The notes under the pieces were generated by a model that saw nothing but the letters and a program-made list of their open reading frames with translations, was not told where the DNA came from and ran no database searches. Shown piece by piece: positions 59,361 to 64,000 of a stretch of 64,000 nt of DNA. Within the stretch, counting starts at the first letter, position 1. Each line of letters opens with the position of its first letter. This DNA comes from Melampsora larici-populina 98AG31 (lineage: Eukaryota > Basidiomycota > Pucciniomycetes > Pucciniales > Melampsoraceae), in NCBI RefSeq assembly GCF_000204055.1, contig NW_006768775.1, forward strand, positions 1,435,194 to 1,499,193, read 5' to 3'. A program made the translations under genes and the position numbers.

Positions 59361-61224
59361 ATGTCTTTACCTCCAGAGCTTCACAATGGCCGCCTTTACA
59401 ATCGGCGGCCCATTGTACGAGCGTTGATTTTGGTCGCTGTTGGGACGACTGTGATTTATAGTTTTTGTTGCATCTTGACTAGGTAAATTCATTCTTTCTC
59501 TTTTGCACAACGATCATTGAGCTTTATCGTGAACTTTAAACAAACAACTGACGAAGATTTCGACATATTCACAGACCGTTATCCTCCAAACAGGTTCACT
59601 CTAGATTCTCATCCCTAGTGGTGTTCGGCGATTCATACTCGGGTAATCATTCTTATCTTTCTTATCACATCAAATTGCTCAATTGAATATTAATTGATCT
59701 TTTCGAATGTGGCACCGACGTCCCAAGACAACGGCCACAATGCCTCAGACCCTTTTAGAAGTCAGTACCGTCATTTCCATGAATCAAAAGCGTCGAGTCT
59801 CTTTCCGAAAATCTAACGATGGATGCGCGCAACGTGGATTCAAATCAGATCCAATCTATGCGGGACTCGGCAATGCTTCCACCGGTATCCTATGGCCGAA
59901 TCTTCTCAGGAAGAAATTGTCTGCTGACACTGAGGTCCAACTGTACGACTATGCATAGTGAGTTAATCCACGCAATTACGATTCGAAAGCCACCTTGCCA
60001 AATTCGCAAATCTCGCAACTCATGCTCTTGATGAATCTGGCTTTGAATATCGCCAGTAATGGTGCACATGCAAACGAGAAACTTACGGATCTTGGGCAGC
60101 ATATCCCTGATACTCGCACGCAAAAGAGCTATTATATTTCGGATCTAGCATCTGGCAAAGTTAGCCATAAGGGTCAAGAAGTCCTCTACGTGTTATGGGT
60201 AGGCATCAACCCACTGGACGCGATTTGGATTGATGCGTGCGACCCTGATCGTAATAACGGCACAGGTGCCCAGTACCCCAGCGATCCACCCTTTTTAAAC
60301 GCTACTACAAGGGTACAGAGACAGATAGAGGAAGTATATTATCAAATTGCCGATCTTCGTAATGCTACCGCTGCGAACGAGTTGAGTTTATCTCTTGGAT
60401 CGTGAAATCAAAACTGGCCATTTCATTTCAACGCATAACATTATACCGACTCGGTTTTATTCGCCTTTCTAACATTTGCTTAATTCGGGACAACAGCATT
60501 CTCTCTAGCTTTCTGATTGTCGGCGTACCCAACATTACCATCGCACCACTACAGCGCGGCTTTGCACGAGATTGGGCAAAATGCGATACGAAGAAGGGGG
60601 AGAATGTTTTGAAATTGCTAGGACTCCTCATTGAACAATACAACAGCGTCAGCCCAGCTTTTCATCAGATCCCCTGAATTGCTAATCTCTTAACAAACTG
60701 CTCATGTTATTCAGGGTCTTATTTCAAAATTTTCACAAATTCAAAGTAACAATGATGCAATCGGTGGATTTATGAAAGTATATGATGTGTCAAAAATTTG
60801 GAATTCAGTAATCCAAAGTCCTCAAAAGGTATCTGCTTTATCTTTCTTAACCCAATATTAAATCTAATGTTGGAGGTCTGATCAAACCCTCGTACTGTCC
60901 CATTTGTAGTACGGGATTGAAAATGTCTCTGATGTGTGTTACAATAATAACACTCCATGCTCGGATATTGACAAATATTTCTTCTGGGTAAACTTGACTT
61001 TACACTTTGTCAAAAACAAATAAACTGACACTCTTCACGATTGTTGGTAAACTTTTCTGGTTTAGGACTACCTTCATCCAACTCCAACAGTTGAAAAAAT
61101 CATTGCTCAAGATATGTTCGAATTCATCGAAAACCAACCCTCCCAAAATCATGATGAACATTACATCATCATGTCTGATCAACTGCTCAAATCTGCTACT
61201 ACTAACCAGATCATCTTAACTTGA
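59361..61224 (+). CDS. GDSL/SGNH esterase (CE16-like), copy B, 385 aa, nine exons
   Basis: Exons: 59361-59482, 59575-59642, 59728-59760, 59849-59957, 60057-60380, 60497-60647, 60715-60828, 60910-60987 and 61066-61224. All nine exon lengths equal those of copy A (122, 68, 33, 109, 324, 151, 114, 78 and 159 nt), while introns differ in length and sequence. The catalytic block is canonical: VVFGDSYSDNGH, then LYDYAYNGAHAN, WVGINPLD, GVPNITIAPLQRG and DYLHPTP. An N-terminal hydrophobic segment (LILVAVGTTVIYSFCCIL) is present as in A. The C-terminal 35 residues differ most from copy A. Both copies look intact; this one is the likelier catalyst. Confidence 0.9.
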
Positions 61225-62193
61225 GGCTGACTTGTTTTGTTGGTCCTACCCTTCATAAGGATATTTTTTGAACTTTGTAAAAGTCGACAAGCATCGAAGA
61301 ATCACTTTATAGACCTCTGTGCACGTGTATGTGTATTATAAGAAAATCTCAGGATCAAAGGAATCTCTTCTTGTCTTTCACCTTGTATATACTGCATCAT
61401 TTGTGTATATTTCCTTTCACTGTCTGGGTGATCAAATCTGTGAATCAGAAGATGAATGGTTGATTATTAAACTTGTGCAAGCCAAGTCGCCTGGAAGCTA
61501 GCAGGTGCTAGTAATAGGCTGGTGACTGATGAATATGAAAGGGAGAATTGTATCTTCAAACAAAGAATGCAGAGCAGTGGTCGTCTGATTAAATATTAGA
61601 GGTCACATGTAATAAATTGCTAGATATGTATAACCTTTCCCTGCGTTTGAATTGCAAAGAACAGTCCAACACATCTGTTGATTTCAATGTTTACCTTCAT
61701 CTTTTGACGATTGGCCCGCAGTTTAGTGTTTCGAATATGATTGTAGATAATGGGACCAGATCAGACTTCGAATCGGATCTGGATGGGATCGATCTTGAAT
61801 CAATACTTTCACTGCTCTCAGGACCCTGGAAGGTCCCCACAGATGGGCTAAACAACATTTTTTTGTTTTCAATCCAACTGAGTTTGTATCTGCTACCACC
61901 TATCTACATACCACCACCAATGAGTCTGTTTTACCCACTTTTACCTCTAGCGTAACCCAGGCCTCACCAACCGCGCGCCTCCGTCGGAGCTCTCTGGGCT
62001 CCGGAGGGCACCTGCGGTATTCTTGGACCAAATGAAATGATATTGAAATTTATTGACCTCACTCCTCAGCAGATTCCACGTGATGACAAAAACAGACATT
62101 CCACTGAACCTACTGGTACAATCTGCTTTGCAACATCTTCACCCATCCTCGTTCGAAAAGCTCGTCACACTGAACATCGCACAGCAAAAACAA
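61225..62193. other. Spacer; no gene recognised
   Basis: Homology to the region after esterase copy A persists to about 61510 (CTGGAAGCTAGCAG). The plus-strand frame at 61617-61955 has a hydrophobic end but no recognised family and a low-complexity Pro/Leu tail. Not called. Confidence 0.35.
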
Positions 62194-62275
62194 ATCTCTC
62201 GTTGGGAATTGAACCCAAGTTACATGGAGATTTTCGGCTCAAAACCATGTGTCCTAACCACTAGACGACAAGAGA
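62194..62275 (-). tRNA. tRNA-Gln (anticodon TTG) with a 10-nt intron
   Basis: The minus strand folds as a full cloverleaf. Acceptor TCTCTTG pairs with CGAGAGA, with one G-T pair. D arm GTCT/GGAC encloses loop AGTGGTTA. Anticodon stem CATGG/CCATG. T arm TTGGG/CCCAA encloses loop TTCAATT. The anticodon loop is 17 nt and reads TT-TTG-A before extra bases, so a 10-nt intron (GCCGAAAATC) follows position 37, the standard eukaryotic place. The internal A box (TAGTGGTTAGG) and B box (GGGTTCAATTCC) fit Pol III. The T-rich TTTGTTTTT directly downstream is a terminator. A first-base U is unusual for Gln but is acceptable here. Confidence 0.85.
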
Positions 62276-62954
62276 GATGACATAAGACCCCTTACAGTGT
62301 ACTGTATCCTGCCTACGGATCGTGTGCGGGACGAAACATGTGATTACAATATTTTCGCTCACCCACAGGTCAGCCGACTTGATCCCAAACATACTTAAAG
62401 CGTCCTCATCACGCCTTCCTGCCACCCTGTCACAAAGACCCCGACTCCATCGTGGTCTCTGCGAGCAGGTAAGTAAAGCCTCACATGTTCATGTCTTTCC
62501 TTTGAATGATGAACATTATACTGGCACCAGTCAAGCGCTTTTCTCGCTGAGAACATCCCTGGGCTCACTTCTTTTAATATACGCTATAGTGTAGTCCCTG
62601 AACACCCTATCTTCTACAGAAATCATTTCATGACCGCATCTGAACTAAGAATGTTTGAGCTAACCACTTCTTCGTTTAATCTTTTTATCTAGGTCCCGTG
62701 AAGCATGCCACGGTCTGGTTCATTTATATTTTCCTCACCCCGAATTTACATATTTGTTTGCGGATCTTCATGTTGCAAAGTACTAGCTATACATCATCAC
62801 GCACCGTATGAGTCTTATTGCAATCCATCTCATGTCACATTGGTTAAAAACTACTTCTTTTCCAAAGTTGTCACTGATTGGCGCACAAAACAATCCGACG
62901 GTATGACTTTGTGATACATCAAGAGAATTGACGGCATGAAAATGATATAGAGAA
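62276..62954. other. Spacer between the tRNA and MED31
   Basis: A plus-strand open stretch at 62322-62594 with a donor-like AGCAGGTAAGTA near 62466 may be part of a gene, but no domain or full model was found. Confidence 0.3.
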
Positions 62955-63676
62955 TTAAGGGGAGTTGCCATTGAGAGAGCCCCCTTCTGCATTCCCATCT
63001 GCCATCTCATCGAGGCCTGTTTGACCATTACCTGCGGCAGCGTTAAGTCTGTCAAACAATTGAGTCGTTTCTTGCCCTCCGTCTTTGTAGCCTGGCATCG
63101 GTTTGTTGAGTCGACCACTCAAAGTGATCCAATTCTGAATGAGCTTATCACTGAGAAATTGAGCGCTTTCCTGACTTTCGATCACGGTTCGAAACTTCTC
63201 GGATTTGTTTAAAAGGTCGAGTATGAATAGACAGTTTGGATAACGAATGAAGACGGCATATTGCGGATCGTGAAAGTACTTGAGGTAATTCAGGTAGCTT
63301 GAGAAAGAAAGGTGAACTACAGGTTAGTCATAACAAAGTAAACAGAATAAGCAAGGAACGCAGGTTCAACTAAACTTGACCATTGGCTCGGATGCGAGAA
63401 TACCCTTCAAGGTTAATTCCTGAACGAAATGAGGGTTAGCAAGCGATTGAACAAACTATTGACGTAAACATTTATGTAGATGGTGGAGAATGGCAGTAGA
63501 CCGAAACATCAGTCGATACCACTGCTCAAGGTTTCGGGTCCAGAAAAGCTCTCTTCAGCAATGCTCACTTCTAGGTCCTCTTCAAATCGTGTTTGATTAG
63601 CGTCTTTAAAATCCCGAAGCCGTTGGTCGTCATCGGCTTCAGTTAGAGAAGTGTTGGTTGGATCGGAAGGTGGCAT
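62955..63676 (-). CDS. MED31: Mediator of RNA polymerase II subunit 31, 176 aa, three exons
   Basis: Exons in transcription order: 63676-63569, 63455-63376 and 63297-62955; the frame is kept. MED31 (Soh1) is a small middle-module subunit of the Mediator complex in the nucleus. The diagnostic core is assembled across exons: NQTRFEEDLE, FVQSLANPHFVQELTLKG, ILASEPMVNYLNYLKYFHDP and YAVFIRYPNCLFILDLLNKS. A variable tail of about 85 residues rich in Gly, Asn and Asp follows. The start at 63676 is the first ATG in the frame. The acceptor of exon 3 gives Asn in EPMVNYL, where many relatives have Lys. Confidence 0.93.
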
Positions 63677-63942
63677 TACGGATGCTGAGCATTGGGACTG
63701 GGAAGTCGAGAGCAACTTGGAAGTGTGGACTTGACTCTAAATTTTAAAAGCAACCACCGTGGCCCCGATGCTATTTGGATTGCGAGCCCGGGGCCGAGAG
63801 TAACTCACCCTAACTCACCACAGAAGGGTTTTGAGCCCAAAAACTGTCTTGCCTGGCCTCAGAATGGTCAGGCCAAAAGGCGGCCTGAGGACCAACCCGT
63901 CGCCTGTAGGTCATCAATAGGTGGGCTACAGCTGGCTGAACC

Positions 63943-64000
63943 AAGGGTGTCACTATACTATATGTTACTATACTCCCCAATACTCACACAAAAGATTCGG
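63943..64000. mobile_element. Left end of a second AGTATAGT-type MITE, cut by the window end
   Basis: The sequence from 63943 begins CAAGGGTGTCACTATACTAT, matching the left TIR of the 309-bp element at 5204 with one change (TGTCAC for TGCCAC), and continues with ACTATACT words. The right end is outside the window. Confidence 0.75.

Noticed and set aside
61617..61955. 112-codon plus-strand frame after esterase copy B
   Set aside because: Ends in a Pro/Leu-rich low-complexity tail, with no domain and no supporting splice model.

Overview
The window looks like nuclear DNA of a filamentous basidiomycete, most likely a rust fungus (Pucciniales) or close relative. This is inferred from the short GT-AG introns (about 60-230 nt) dense in most genes, the eukaryotic housekeeping gene set, an intron-containing tRNA gene, and AT-rich spacers crowded with transposon debris. 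No species marker was found, so the lineage is an inference.

Layout. 0-24 kb is repeat-dominated. It holds an open Ty1/copia polyprotein whose 3' LTR carries a nested small TIR element, a decayed Harbinger transposase, a 2.2-kb TIR element without transposase, an intact Ser/Thr kinase gene, a tandem array of exon-like modules, and three further small TIR elements. 24-49 kb is the gene-rich core: an eight-exon ammonium transporter, a FAM32A-like protein, two tandem mitochondrial pyruvate carrier (MPC1-type) genes, a disordered basic nuclear protein of unknown role, DAHP synthase, a TSR2-like ribosome-biogenesis factor, a J-domain protein with a zinc-finger-like head, cytosolic tyrosyl-tRNA synthetase, and a Ser-rich unknown. 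49-62 kb contains two nine-exon GDSL/SGNH esterase paralogs about 8.4 kb apart, separated by about 6 kb with no recognisable gene. 62-64 kb contains an intron-containing tRNA-Gln and a Mediator subunit 31 gene, and ends inside a second copy of the small TIR element first seen at 5.2 kb.

The core genes are ordinary primary functions (nitrogen uptake, pyruvate import, the shikimate entry step, translation, ribosome assembly, transcription) and do not form an obvious pathway cluster. The most interesting signals are structural: a conserved 10-nt microexon in both MPC1 copies; two MPC1 copies with diverged C-termini; esterase paralogs with identical sizes for all nine exons but one GDS-to-GES change next to the nucleophile; and at least six TIR-bounded element families with visible target duplications or long inverted arms. 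Exon boundaries were worked out by hand from reading-frame continuity, splice signals and family conservation, without transcript data.
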